This document shows, piece by piece, positions 40,605 to 48,136 of a stretch of 64,000 nucleotides of DNA. Numbering within the stretch: the stretch's first letter is position 1; each line of letters opens with the position of its first letter. Source of the stretch: an uncultured Collinsella sp. Lineage in GTDB: Bacteria > Actinomycetota > Coriobacteriia > Coriobacteriales > Coriobacteriaceae. The position numbers were made by a program, and so were the translations under genes. Under the pieces are notes generated by a model, which was not told the DNA's origin, did not search any database, and saw nothing but the letters and a program-made list of their open reading frames with translations. The stretch covers positions 1 to 64,000 of the forward strand of contig CABUXL010000008.1 of NCBI GenBank assembly GCA_902495525.1, read 5' to 3'.

Positions 40605-41945
40605 CTAACTCCATTCAGCGATGTCGATCATTCTTTCGAGGCGCCACGTTAGCGCCTCTTTTAGATAAGGCAGTCTCGCTGCTAGGGCATCGTTTTTAGA
40701 CAGAATCTCGATCGCCTCGTCGACAAAGCCCTCGAGTTTGTCGCCGTCAAACCAGCCCATGTCCTCGACGAGCAACATTTGTTTGGCGGGACTTGAATGA
40801 AATTGTGCGCTGGTAAAACTGTGCTCTCCCGCCCTAAGCTCCTCTAGCGATATGTTGCACCAGAGTGATGAGCCCGAATCGAAGATGGGGGCAGGTCTGC
40901 AGGCTTGCGTGTTGACGTTTCGCACAAGGCCAAAGTTACGCCAATGGCGGTCATAGTTGGCGATGATGTCGTCGCATACGATCATGCGGTCAAGGGCATC
41001 CTTGACGCCTGTCACCCCGAGCTCCTCGCAGTTTGCTACATATCGCTCGTAGTCGGTTAGCCGTTCATCTGCGTTCGCGTACTGGTTTACATAGAACGCA
41101 GGGACATACTCTTCTTCATCAGTTAAGAAGACATCGCATATGCTCAGGGCGGAAGTGCCCGTGCCCTCGAGCGAGTAAGGCACATAATCGCAGGCGTTTA
41201 GGATGCGACGGTGAAGTGCAGTCGCCACCAGCTCGTTATAAGGTTCCTGGTCCAGGTGCGCTCCTGCCTTATGCAGAATTCGACGCTCGCCCTCGCACGT
41301 CCAGTACTTTTGAAGATTGCCGTCCGAGGTGTTATCGGGCTTTGCAGCAGCCGCTTTTCCCTCTGGGGCAAAGGGCGCAATGGACAGTGAGACGTCATCA
41401 AAGGCGTTATTGAAGAAGTTGATATCCTCCCAGGTGAGACCGGAGTCTTGGGGCCTAATCCAATACTGGTCGGATAAGGAGAGGCCAAGATTTCGCTGTA
41501 CGAGTTCATCGGGAACATCGACTGCGGCTTCTGCAAGCAGGGAGGCTAGCCCAATGCGTGTGAGCGGGATACCGCGGCCGCGCCACCAAATGCGGAAAGA
41601 GTCGAGCGACACGGGACTATTGGGGCCAAGTACTCCAATAGGCGCGTGGGTGTAATCGATGTCGGCGCCGATATGGGTAAAGTCTTTTCGCGATGTGCTG
41701 TAGACCAGCTGAGCGACTTCGTACGTGCGGTTCATGAGGGTGAACGCGATCTCGCTCTTACCGTGGCCGCGGCGGGGACGTCCCCCCGTTTTGGTCACGG
41801 AGCGGAGTCGCGTGTCGACGCTGTCTTTGTCGATGAGCCATACACCAGAAGCCTTGCGGGCCTCAAGTGCTTCGTTTTTTATGAGCTCCTGCACCCTGCG
41901 CGGAGTGATGCCGAGCAGTTCGGCTGCTTCCTTGGTAGTAAGCAT
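40605..41945 (-). CDS. Single-chain HTH plus HipA-like kinase
   Basis: A 446-residue protein that joins an N-terminal excisionase/MerR-type helix-turn-helix (LTTKEAAELLGITPRRVQEL, residues 2-21, with wing to about 50) to a HipA/CtkA-like kinase. The kinase part has a LGLSLSDQYWIRP segment (around 150), the catalytic loop NYDRHWRNFG (D332, N337) and the metal aspartate D356 in FDSGSSLW. Kinase and DNA-binding antitoxin functions are usually on separate proteins. The ATG at 41945 has GAAGGG upstream. A long inverted repeat covers its promoter. It sits as an insertion between yacP and the tRNA-tuf block. Confidence 0.75.
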   Translation of the reverse strand: MLTTKEAAELLGITPRRVQELIKNEALEARKASGVWLIDKDSVDTRLRSVTKTGGRPRRGHGKSEIAFTLMNRTYEVAQLVYSTSRKDFTHIGADIDYTHAPIGVLGPNSPVSLDSFRIWWRGRGIPLTRIGLASLLAEAAVDVPDELVQRNLGLSLSDQYWIRPQDSGLTWEDINFFNNAFDDVSLSIAPFAPEGKAAAAKPDNTSDGNLQKYWTCEGERRILHKAGAHLDQEPYNELVATALHRRILNACDYVPYSLEGTGTSALSICDVFLTDEEEYVPAFYVNQYANADERLTDYERYVANCEELGVTGVKDALDRMIVCDDIIANYDRHWRNFGLVRNVNTQACRPAPIFDSGSSLWCNISLEELRAGEHSFTSAQFHSSPAKQMLLVEDMGWFDGDKLEGFVDEAIEILSKNDALAARLPYLKEALTWRLERMIDIAEWS

Positions 41946-41955
41946 CGCGAAACCC

Positions 41956-42016
41956 TTCGTCAGAACGAATAGTTTTATATATAGCAATTGTAATTAAAAC
42001 TATTCGTTCTGACGAA
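41956..42016 (-). promoter_or_regulatory. Inverted-repeat operator of the HTH-HipA gene
   Basis: Two perfect 21-nt inverted arms (41956-41976 and 41996-42016). Each arm carries a 14-bp near-palindrome, TTCGTCAGAACGAA and TTCGTTCTGACGAA, with starts 47 bp apart. The AT-rich centre (TATATA) should hold the -10 region of the gene. The layout parallels the hipBA operators and suggests the HTH domain represses its own gene. Confidence 0.78.
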
Positions 42017-42107
42017 TGGTTTTGAGATGTGGTCGGGTGAAGGGCCTGTTGCGCCTCATCGGCAATTCCTTTATTCTTAACTGGCTTCGCGTGAAAGCGC
42101 CAAGTGT

Positions 42108-42182
42108 GCCAGTGTGGCGCAACGGTAGCGCAACTGATTTGTAATCAGTGGGTTGCAGGTTCGATTCCTGTCACTGGCTCCA
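42108..42182 (+). tRNA. tRNA-Thr (anticodon TGT)
   Basis: Acceptor GCCAGTG/CACTGGC, anticodon loop TTTGTAA, T-loop TTCGATT, encoded CCA. Confidence 0.95.
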
Positions 42183-42191
42183 TGAGAGTTT

Positions 42192-42230
42192 CGGGCTCTG
42201 TCTCCAATTGGGACAGGGCCCGTTTCTATT
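42192..42230 (+). terminator. Terminator after tRNA-Thr(TGT)
   Basis: CGGGCTCTGTCTC pairs with GGGACAGGGCCCG (42192-42222) and is followed by TTTCTATTT. Confidence 0.85.
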
Positions 42231-42275
42231 TATGTCGACATGTAAGCGGGTTTGACTCCCACCAAGCTTCAGGTT

Positions 42276-42492
42276 TGTCTCGATCTGTAACACGGGTGGG
42301 CTGAAAACCCTCCTTATAGTTACAGATTGAGACAATGCCAAGGGTTGGCCGATAATATCTCGATCTGTAACACGAAGAGGCTGAAACCGTTCTTACTGTT
42401 ACAGAATGAGACGTAAGCTGGTGTCTCTGCGTAATATCTCGATCTGTAACAGATGGGGGAGGAATAACCCTCTTACTGTTACAGATCGAGAC
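42276..42492. repeat. Three tandem TCTCGATCTGTAAC hairpins, ~80-bp period
   Basis: Units at 42276-42334, 42358-42412 and 42437-42492. Each begins TCTCGATCTGTAAC and ends GTTACAG(A/T)(T/A)(C/T)GAGAC, so the ends pair into a 14-15 bp stem, while the loops differ. Unit starts are about 80 bp apart. Conserved stems with variable loops suggest REP-type palindromes or tandem RNA hairpins, not a CRISPR array. Confidence 0.8.
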
Positions 42493-42549
42493 AAAGGCCG
42501 GACCGGTCCCAGTCATCCTGGTCGAGTGAGGATTTCCGGACATACGAGG

Positions 42550-42605
42550 GTGGATAATCTCCCACTTTGGACTCGAAGCCACGCCAAAAGTGGGAGATTA
42601 TCCAC
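42550..42605. repeat. GTGGATAATCTCCCACTTT palindrome
   Basis: Perfect 19-bp arms (42550-42568 and 42587-42605) around an 18-base loop, with partial pairing continuing outside (CGAG/CTCG). No T run. Its sequence is unrelated to the neighbouring repeats. Confidence 0.75.
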
Positions 42606-42824
42606 GCTCGTTCTGTCTGGGAAGCCCCGATCTCGACCTATATATAGGTGCAAATAAGCCATTATCGAAGTTCGATCCTGAAGGTGTACTCCACTACACC
42701 AAAGTGTTACCTCGGGAAACGTCACCTCAGTATCCAAAACCACCGTCCTTCATATCCAAACTCAACAAAACCGCAGGTCACAGCTATATAGATACGCCCG
42801 GTACCGTGTATATAGAGGTTTTCG

Positions 42825-42854
42825 TTGACAGGCCCCAAGGTCACATCGTATTAT
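42825..42854 (+). promoter_or_regulatory. Promoter of the tRNA-Tyr-Thr-Met-tuf operon
   Basis: TTGACA (42825-42830) and TATTAT (42849-42854), 18-bp spacing, about 62 bp before tRNA-Tyr. A G+C-rich region follows the -10, as is common for stringently controlled promoters. Confidence 0.8.
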
Positions 42855-42916
42855 CTTTTTCGTTCGCGGGGGCGGCGGTCCAAAAGACCAAAGGACCTGC
42901 GGATACTTGAACGATT

Positions 42917-42998
42917 GGGAGTTTGCCCGAGTGGTTAATGGGGACGGGCTGTAAACCCGTTGGCTCTGCCTACATAGGTTCGAATCCTATAGCTCCCA
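42917..42998 (+). tRNA. tRNA-Tyr (anticodon GTA)
   Basis: A class II tRNA with a long variable arm; acceptor GGGAGTT/AGCTCCC, anticodon loop CTGTAAA, T-loop TTCGAAT. CCA is not encoded (CCC follows the discriminator A). Confidence 0.95.
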
Positions 42999-43008
42999 CC
43001 CGTCAAGT

Positions 43009-43084
43009 GCCTGTATAGCTCAGTCGGTAGAGCACTTCGTTGGTAACGAAGAGGTCACCAGTTCAAGTCTGGTTGCAGGCTCCA
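43009..43084 (+). tRNA. tRNA-Thr (anticodon GGT)
   Basis: Acceptor GCCTGTA/TGCAGGC, anticodon loop TTGGTAA, encoded CCA. Second tRNA-Thr of the window, with a different anticodon. Confidence 0.95.
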
Positions 43085-43087
43085 TCC

Positions 43088-43164
43088 GGCGGTGTAGCTC
43101 AGTTGGTTAGAGCACACGGTTCATACCCGTGGCGTCACTGGTTCGAATCCAGTCACCGCTACCA
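43088..43164 (+). tRNA. tRNA-Met (anticodon CAT), probably elongator
   Basis: Acceptor GGCGGTG/CACCGCT, anticodon loop TTCATAC, encoded CCA. It lacks the three G-C pairs of initiator tRNA. A CAT tRNA could also be the lysidine-modified Ile type; the sequence alone does not fully exclude this. Confidence 0.88.
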
Positions 43165-43175
43165 TAGGTAACACG

Positions 43176-43206
43176 GTGGCTTCTCAATAGTATGTTGAGA
43201 GGCCAC
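43176..43206 (+). other. Hairpin between tRNA-Met and tuf
   Basis: GTGGCTTCTCAA pairs with TTGAGAGGCCAC (one G-U) around a 7-base loop. With no T run, it may mark a processing site that separates the tRNAs from the tuf message. A GTCCC/GGGAC hairpin follows it. Confidence 0.45.
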
Positions 43207-43260
43207 TATGGTATAAAGGCAAAGTCCCGTCCGGGGACGACCTGTTTAGAGGAGGGCTTT

Positions 43261-44451
43261 ATGGCCAAAGAGAAGTTTGAGCGCACTAAGCCGCATGTTA
43301 ACATCGGCACCATTGGTCACGTCGACCACGGCAAGACCACGCTGACCGCCGCCATCACCAAGGTTCTCTCTGAGACCGAGGGCTGCAAGGCTGACTTCAC
43401 TGCGTTCGAGAACATCGACAAGGCTCCCGAGGAGCGCGAGCGCGGCATTACGATCTCCGTCTCCCACGTCGAGTACGAGACTGCTGCCCGTCACTACGCT
43501 CACGTTGACTGCCCGGGCCACGCTGACTACGTCAAGAACATGATCTCCGGCGCTGCTCAGATGGACGGCGCTATCTTGGTCATCGCCGCTACCGACGGCC
43601 CCATGGCTCAGACTCGCGAGCACATCCTGCTCGCCCGTCAGGTCGGCGTTCCCTACATCGTCGTCTTCCTGAACAAGTGCGACATGGTCGACGATGACGA
43701 GCTCATCGACCTCGTCGAGATGGAGACCCGTGAGCTCCTCTCCGAGTACGATTTCCCCGGCGACGATATCCCCGTCATCCGTGGTTCCGCTCTGGGCGCT
43801 CTCGAGGGCGACGCCAAGTGGATGGACGCCATTCGCGAGCTCATGAAGGCCGTCGACGAGTACATCCCGACGCCTGCTCGTAACAACGACCTCCCGTTCC
43901 TGATGGCCGTTGAGGACGTTATGACCATCTCCGGCCGTGGTACCGTTGCTACCGGCCGTGTTGAGCGCGGTGAGCTCAAGCTCAACGAGCCCGTCGAGAT
44001 CGTCGGCATCAAGGATACCCAGAACACCGTCGTTACCGGTATCGAGATGTTCCGTAAGTCCATGGACTTCTGCGAGGCTGGCGACAACGTCGGTCTGCTT
44101 CTCCGCGGCATCAAGCGTGAGGACATCGAGCGCGGCCAGGTTCTCTGCAAGCCCGGTTCGGTTACCCCGCACACCAAGTTCACCGGCGAGATCTACGTTC
44201 TGACCAAGGAGGAGGGCGGCCGTCACACCCCGTTCTTCGATGGTTATCGTCCTCAGTTCTACTTCCGTACCACCGACGTTACCGGTACGGTCAAGCTCCC
44301 CGAGGGCACCGAGATGGCTATGCCTGGTGACCACATCACCATCGAGGGCGACCTCATTCACCCGATCGCCATGGAGGAGGGCCTGCGCTTCGCTATCCGC
44401 GAGGGTGGCCACACCGTCGGTTCGGGCATCGTCTCCACGATCATTGAGTAA
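43261..44451 (+). CDS. tuf: Elongation factor Tu
   Basis: Delivers aminoacyl-tRNA to the ribosome. The 396 residues have G1 GHVDHGKT, the effector region ERERGITIS, G3 DCPGHADY and G4 NKCD, then the two beta-barrel domains ending VGSGIVSTIIE. GAGGAGG lies 8 bp before the ATG at 43261. Cotranscription with tRNA-Tyr, -Thr and -Met resembles the Escherichia coli tufB operon. Codon use is strongly biased, as expected for a highly expressed gene. Confidence 0.97.
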   Translation: MAKEKFERTKPHVNIGTIGHVDHGKTTLTAAITKVLSETEGCKADFTAFENIDKAPEERERGITISVSHVEYETAARHYAHVDCPGHADYVKNMISGAAQMDGAILVIAATDGPMAQTREHILLARQVGVPYIVVFLNKCDMVDDDELIDLVEMETRELLSEYDFPGDDIPVIRGSALGALEGDAKWMDAIRELMKAVDEYIPTPARNNDLPFLMAVEDVMTISGRGTVATGRVERGELKLNEPVEIVGIKDTQNTVVTGIEMFRKSMDFCEAGDNVGLLLRGIKREDIERGQVLCKPGSVTPHTKFTGEIYVLTKEEGGRHTPFFDGYRPQFYFRTTDVTGTVKLPEGTEMAMPGDHITIEGDLIHPIAMEEGLRFAIREGGHTVGSGIVSTIIE

Positions 44452-44481
44452 ATTAGCTCTTTGATATAGCTGACTTAGAGA

Positions 44482-44515
44482 GAACCCGGCACTTATAGGG
44501 TGCCGGGTTCTTTTC
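44482..44515 (+). terminator. Terminator after tuf
   Basis: GAACCCGGCAC/GTGCCGGGTTC stem followed by TTTTC. Confidence 0.9.
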
Positions 44516-44655
44516 TACGCGGGGCTTGTTCCCTGACGATTGCGATTCGCTCGCTCTTAAGCCGAGCGTGAGGGATCGATTAGATCTCGCTGGCTTCATT
44601 GATGTGTTCCAAATATGAATGGATCCAGCGAGAACCAATTGATTCGAGGTTTTCA

Positions 44656-44685
44656 TTGACAGCACTTACGTAGAGCTGATAAAGT
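44656..44685 (+). promoter_or_regulatory. Promoter of rpmG-tRNA-Trp-secE-nusG
   Basis: TTGACA (44656-44661) and TAAAGT (44680-44685) with 18-bp spacing, 45 bp before rpmG. A TCTCGCTGG/CCAGCGAGA hairpin (44585-44633) lies just upstream. Confidence 0.75.
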
Positions 44686-44730
44686 ACCAACTCGTGCCCG
44701 TACGGGGCGGAAATGAAAGGTTCAGGATAA

Positions 44731-44880
44731 ATGCGTACTCTAGTTACTCTTGCGTGCACTGAGTGCAAGCGCCGCAACTATACGACCACCAAGAACAAGT
44801 CGACCATGCCTGATCGTATGGAGATCAAGAAGTATTGCCCCTGGTGCCGTCACCACACGCTGCACAAAGAGACTCGCTAG
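44731..44880 (+). CDS. rpmG: 50S ribosomal protein L33
   Basis: A 49-residue protein: MRTLVTLACTECKRRNYTTT, then KYCPWCRHHTLHKETR. The two Cys pairs (CTEC and CPWC) make it the zinc-binding form of L33. AGGA precedes the ATG. Its place before tRNA-Trp, secE and nusG is conserved in many bacteria. Confidence 0.96.
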   Translation: MRTLVTLACTECKRRNYTTTKNKSTMPDRMEIKKYCPWCRHHTLHKETR

Positions 44881-44893
44881 TCTCTAGTCACAT

Positions 44894-44969
44894 ACGCCAG
44901 TAGTTCAATTGGTAGAGCATCGGTCTCCAAAACCGAGTGTTGAGGGTTCGAGTCCTTCCTGGCGTGCCA
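44894..44969 (+). tRNA. tRNA-Trp (anticodon CCA)
   Basis: Acceptor ACGCCAG/CTGGCGT, anticodon loop CTCCAAA, T-loop TTCGAGT, encoded CCA. It lies between rpmG and secE. Confidence 0.95.
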
Positions 44970-44978
44970 GTCATTATT

Positions 44979-45009
44979 CCGTAAGCTCCCACTTGGGGGC
45001 TTACGGTTT
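44979..45009 (+). terminator. Hairpin between tRNA-Trp and secE
   Basis: CCGTAAGC/GCTTACGG with an inner CCC/GGG, followed by TTTACTC. The weak T run suggests partial termination or tRNA 3' processing. Confidence 0.5.
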
Positions 45010-45045
45010 ACTCATGTATAAGCGCATTGCGCGGAGGTAACCCAA

Positions 45046-45384
45046 ATGGCCAACAAGAAGAACAAGAAGAAGGCTCAGCAGCCGGCACCTGCCAACAAAG
45101 CTGCCGCCAACTCCAAGGTTGAGGCCAAGAAGGCCGTTGCCAAGAAGAACGAGAAGGCTGCGAAGTCCAAGAAGAACGAGAAGCCTGGTTTCTTCGCCCG
45201 CACCAAGAAGTATTTCGCTTCGGTCAAGTCCGAGATGAAGCGTGTCACGTGGCCCGATAAGAAGGAGCTCGTGAACTACTCGGTTGTCGTTTGCGCTTCT
45301 CTGATCGTCGTCGGCGTCGTCATCGCTCTGCTCGATGCTGGCTTTGGCGAGGCTCTTGCTCTGTTCTCTGGATTGAGGGGCTAA
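45046..45384 (+). CDS. secE: Preprotein translocase subunit SecE
   Basis: An essential SecYEG subunit. The 112 residues consist of a Lys/Ala-rich N-terminal extension of about 55 residues, the amphipathic SecE helix (KKYFASVKSEMKRVTWPDKKEL) and one membrane helix (about 82-105). Bacillus SecE has about 60 residues, so the charged extension is the unusual part. GGAGGT precedes the ATG. nusG follows 3 bp later. Confidence 0.94.
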   Translation: MANKKNKKKAQQPAPANKAAANSKVEAKKAVAKKNEKAAKSKKNEKPGFFARTKKYFASVKSEMKRVTWPDKKELVNYSVVVCASLIVVGVVIALLDAGFGEALALFSGLRG

Positions 45385-45387
45385 ACC

Positions 45388-45924
45388 ATGTCTAAGCGTT
45401 GGTACGTCGTTCACACTTACTCTGGATACGAGAACCGCGTTAAGTCCGATCTCGAGCATCGCATCGAGACTATGGGCATGCAGGACCGTATCTTTGATAT
45501 CGAGATTCCTATGGAGCGCGTCACCGAGATTAAAGAGGGTGGCAAGCGTGAGACCAAGGATTCCAAGATCTTCCCGGGTTATGTCCTGGTCCGCATGGAG
45601 ATGGATGACGATGCTTGGACGTGTGTTCGTAACACGCCTGGCGTCACCGGTTTCCTAGGCGGCAACGGCAAGCCCGCTCCGCTTTCCCGCGACGAGTACA
45701 ACAAGATGACTCGTCGTCCCGGTAAGGGCGATTCGCCCAAGCGCACCTCGGTTGATATTGAGGTCGGTACGTCCGTCCGCGTCACCGATGGCCCGCTTAC
45801 CGACTTTGATGGCAAGGTCTCCGAGGTTAACACCGAGGCTGGCAAGCTCAAGGTCACGCTGATGATCTTTGGCCGCGAGACGCCGGTCGAGCTCGACTTT
45901 AACCAGGTCGCTGTCATCGCTTAA
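45388..45924 (+). CDS. nusG: Transcription termination/antitermination factor NusG
   Basis: A 178-residue two-domain protein: the NGN domain (KRWYVVHTYSGYENRVKSDL at the start) and the C-terminal KOW domain (VRVTDGPLTDFDGKVSEV). It couples transcription to translation and aids Rho. The standard secE-nusG pairing is followed by ribosomal protein genes. Confidence 0.96.
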   Translation: MSKRWYVVHTYSGYENRVKSDLEHRIETMGMQDRIFDIEIPMERVTEIKEGGKRETKDSKIFPGYVLVRMEMDDDAWTCVRNTPGVTGFLGGNGKPAPLSRDEYNKMTRRPGKGDSPKRTSVDIEVGTSVRVTDGPLTDFDGKVSEVNTEAGKLKVTLMIFGRETPVELDFNQVAVIA

Positions 45925-46044
45925 GTTTTCGTCCGTTCGCGCGAGCGTGCTTCTTCTGTGACTGCTCATCTCAGGAGTGCTTCTAACACGTGCGTGCTTA
46001 CGATATAGCAAGTACTTCACACTCGTGATTCGAAAGGAATGACC

Positions 46045-46473
46045 ATGGCTGAGAAGAAGGTTGCCAACGTCATTAAGCTCCAGATTCCTGCTGGTGCAGC
46101 AAACCCCGCTCCTCCCGTCGGCCCCGCCCTGGGCGCTGCTGGCGTGAACATCATGCAGTTCTGCCAGGCCTTTAACGCCGAGACGCAGGACAAGAAGGGC
46201 GACATCATCCCCGTTGAGATCTCTGTCTACGAGGATAAGTCCTTCTCCTTCATCACCAAGACCCCGCCGGCGGCTCACCTCATCAAGAAGGAGCTGAACC
46301 TCAAGTCTGGTTCCGCTAAGCCCCAGGCCGACAAGGTTGGTCAGCTCTCCCAGGAGCAGCTCACCAAGATCGCCGAGATCAAGATGCCGGACCTCAATGC
46401 CAACGACATTGACGCCGCCAAGAAGATCATCGCCGGTACCGCCCGTTCCATGGGCGTCACCATCGCTGAGTAG
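46045..46473 (+). CDS. rplK: 50S ribosomal protein L11
   Basis: 142 residues, starting MAEKKVANVIKLQIPAGAA with the proline-rich PPVGPALGAAGVNIMQFC segment typical of L11. The ATG at 46045 is chosen over one 6 bp upstream because AAAGGA is better spaced. It follows nusG after 120 bp with no obvious terminator. Confidence 0.97.
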   Translation: MAEKKVANVIKLQIPAGAANPAPPVGPALGAAGVNIMQFCQAFNAETQDKKGDIIPVEISVYEDKSFSFITKTPPAAHLIKKELNLKSGSAKPQADKVGQLSQEQLTKIAEIKMPDLNANDIDAAKKIIAGTARSMGVTIAE

Positions 46474-46547
46474 CGATTTCTTATGGTAACGACGGGTGCT
46501 CCGACCGGGGCGCCCGTTAAATGTGTGCAATAGGGCACACGATACGA

Positions 46548-46577
46548 TGTGGGAGGGCTCACGCCCGTTTAACCACA
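46548..46577 (+). promoter_or_regulatory. L1-binding site in the rplK-rplA leader
   Basis: TGTGG pairs with CCACA and an inner GGGC pairs with GCCC, leaving GGGAGG and TTTAA in asymmetric loops. This copies the L1-binding helix of 23S rRNA (GGUGGGAGG opposite AUACCACC). It ends just at the rplA Shine-Dalgarno, so L1 could repress its own translation. Confidence 0.65.
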
Positions 46578-46590
46578 GGAGGTAATGCAC

Positions 46591-47298
46591 ATGGCTAAGC
46601 ATGGTAAGAGCTATAACGCCGCTGCCGAGAAGATCGACCGCGCCACGCTCTACACCCCCCTTCAGGCTGCCAAGCTCATCAAGGAGCTCGACACCGCCAA
46701 GTTCGACGAGACCGTCGAGGCCCACTTCCGTCTGGGCATCGATACTCGTAAGGCTGACCAGAACATCCGTGGTTCCATCTCCCTGCCCCACGGCACCGGC
46801 AAGACCGTTCGTGTTGCCGTCTTCGCCGAGGGCGAGAAGGCCCGCGAGGCCGAGGCTGCCGGCGCCGACATCATCGGTTCCGACGATCTCGTCGCCCAGA
46901 TCCAGAAGGGCGAGATCAACTTCGACGCCGCTATCGCTACGCCGAACATGATGGCCAAGGTTGGCCGCATCGGTAAGATCCTTGGTCCCCGTGGCCTCAT
47001 GCCGAACCCTAAGCTCGGTACCGTGACCATGGACGTCGCCAAGATGGTCTCCGAGCTCAAGGCCGGCCGCGTTGAGTATCGTGCCGACCGCTACGGCATC
47101 TGCCACGTGCCCCTGGGCAAGAAGTCCTTCTCTGAGCAGCAGCTCGTCGAGAACTACGCTGCCCTGTACACCGAGATCCTGCGCGTCAAGCCCTCTTCTG
47201 CTAAGGGCAAGTACGTCAAGTCCATCTCCGTGTCTTCCACCATGGGCCCTGGCGTCAAGGTCGATCCCGCTGTCCAGCGTGACTTCCTGGCTGAGTAA
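46591..47298 (+). CDS. rplA: 50S ribosomal protein L1
   Basis: 235 residues with the L1 signature region (GRIGKILGPRGLMPNPKLGTV) and the C-terminal VKSISVSSTMGPGVKVDP. AGGAGGT lies 7 bp before the ATG at 46591; an ATG 6 bp earlier is too close. rplJ and rplL, normally next, are absent: a terminator and minus-strand genes follow. Confidence 0.96.
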   Translation: MAKHGKSYNAAAEKIDRATLYTPLQAAKLIKELDTAKFDETVEAHFRLGIDTRKADQNIRGSISLPHGTGKTVRVAVFAEGEKAREAEAAGADIIGSDDLVAQIQKGEINFDAAIATPNMMAKVGRIGKILGPRGLMPNPKLGTVTMDVAKMVSELKAGRVEYRADRYGICHVPLGKKSFSEQQLVENYAALYTEILRVKPSSAKGKYVKSISVSSTMGPGVKVDPAVQRDFLAE

Positions 47299-47336
47299 CT
47301 GCTAGTTACTGCCTGAGCAAAGCAAGCATTGCTAAA

Positions 47337-47374
47337 GAAACCCGGTTCCGCCTCGTGTGGGACCGGGTTTCTTG
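47337..47374 (+). terminator. Terminator after rplA
   Basis: GAAACCCGGT/ACCGGGTTTC stem with further inner pairing, followed by TTGC. Confidence 0.75.
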
Positions 47375-47388
47375 CTATCGCGTGCCAA

Positions 47389-47427
47389 AACCACCTCAAA
47401 GGGGACAGCGTCCCCTTTGAGGTGGTT
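47389..47427. repeat. Perfect palindrome with GGGGAC core at the phosphoesterase 3' end
   Basis: 18-bp perfect arms (47389-47406 and 47410-47427) around AGC. The right arm overlaps the TAA stop of the minus-strand phosphoesterase gene by two bases. It resembles the hairpins at 50105 and 51154 and could act as a bidirectional terminator. Confidence 0.75.
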
Positions 47428-48136
47428 ACCAGGGTGTTCTGGCTGTTGAGGACTCAATGGCCTCGTGGCGCTTGAGCTCGCGGCGCATGGTTTGCGAATT
47501 GAGCCAGGCTGCCTGCCAGCCACGGATGGGGTAGCGCGTCTGGTCGAGCTCAAACTGCGTATAGCCGCAGGCGTTGATGATCGTCGTTCCACACACATGC
47601 TGCCGCTCGCGCTGAAAATCGTAACCGTAGCTTTGGTGTACATGCCCATGCACCATGTAGTCGGCCCCCCAGGACTCAAGCGCCGTGTTAAAGCACTCAA
47701 ACCCTCGATGCGGTAGATCGTCCAGATCACCCATACCGGCGGCGGGCGCATGGGTAAGCAGAATGTCGCACCCGCCGACCATCCTAACCTTACGCGACAG
47801 CTTACGCATGCGCTTGGACATCTCGCGTTCGGTGTACATGTTGGCGCCGTCGCGATAACGCATGGACCCGCCAAGGCCCGCAATGCGAATCCCTCGGTAC
47901 GTGTACACGCTGTCTTCTACGCAGATGCATCCGCCCGGTGCATGACGTGCGTAGCGGTCATCGTGATTGCCACGCACGTAGATGAGCGGTTTGTTGATGA
48001 CCGTAACCAAAAACTCAAGATAGTCCGGGTCCAGATCGCCGGCGGACAAAATCAGGTCGACTCCCTCAAAGCGTTCCTTGCGAAAGCACTCCCAAAGGCA
48101 TCGTTCTTCGGTATCGGCTATGGCAAGGATTTTCAT
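47426..48136 (-). CDS. Calcineurin-like metallophosphoesterase
   Basis: A 236-residue metal-dependent phosphoesterase. The motif order of the family is present: IADTEE (D8; the usual DxH histidine is absent), SAGDLDPDYLEFL, YVRGNHDD, LLTHAPAAGMGDLDD and VHGHVHQSYG. The DPDYLEFL extension is seen in YfcE/MJ0936-like subgroups. The start overlaps the 3' end of the BMP-type gene by 4 bp (ATGA), so the two are translationally coupled. The substrate is unknown; a nucleotide or phosphodiester is possible. Confidence 0.82.
   Translation of the reverse strand: MKILAIADTEERCLWECFRKERFEGVDLILSAGDLDPDYLEFLVTVINKPLIYVRGNHDDRYARHAPGGCICVEDSVYTYRGIRIAGLGGSMRYRDGANMYTEREMSKRMRKLSRKVRMVGGCDILLTHAPAAGMGDLDDLPHRGFECFNTALESWGADYMVHGHVHQSYGYDFQRERQHVCGTTIINACGYTQFELDQTRYPIRGWQAAWLNSQTMRRELKRHEAIESSTARTPW

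Larger units (their letters stand above)
42231..42824. other. Gene-free, repeat-rich stretch before the tRNA-tuf operon
   Basis: About 590 bp without a credible gene. It contains three tandem TCTCGATCTG hairpins (42276-42492), a 19-bp palindrome (42550-42605) and a 14-bp perfect palindrome (42636-42649). The rest is moderately AT-rich and leads into the operon promoter. A 106-codon plus-strand frame spans the repeats and is not considered real. Confidence 0.65.

Noticed and set aside
42276..42492. Regularly spaced repeats resembling a short CRISPR array
   Set aside because: The repeats are the two arms of hairpins, only three units exist, the unit period is about 80 bp, and no cas gene is nearby.
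42590..42910. 106-codon plus-strand frame in the repeat-rich gap
   Set aside because: It spans palindromes and the tRNA operon promoter and has no ribosome-binding site.
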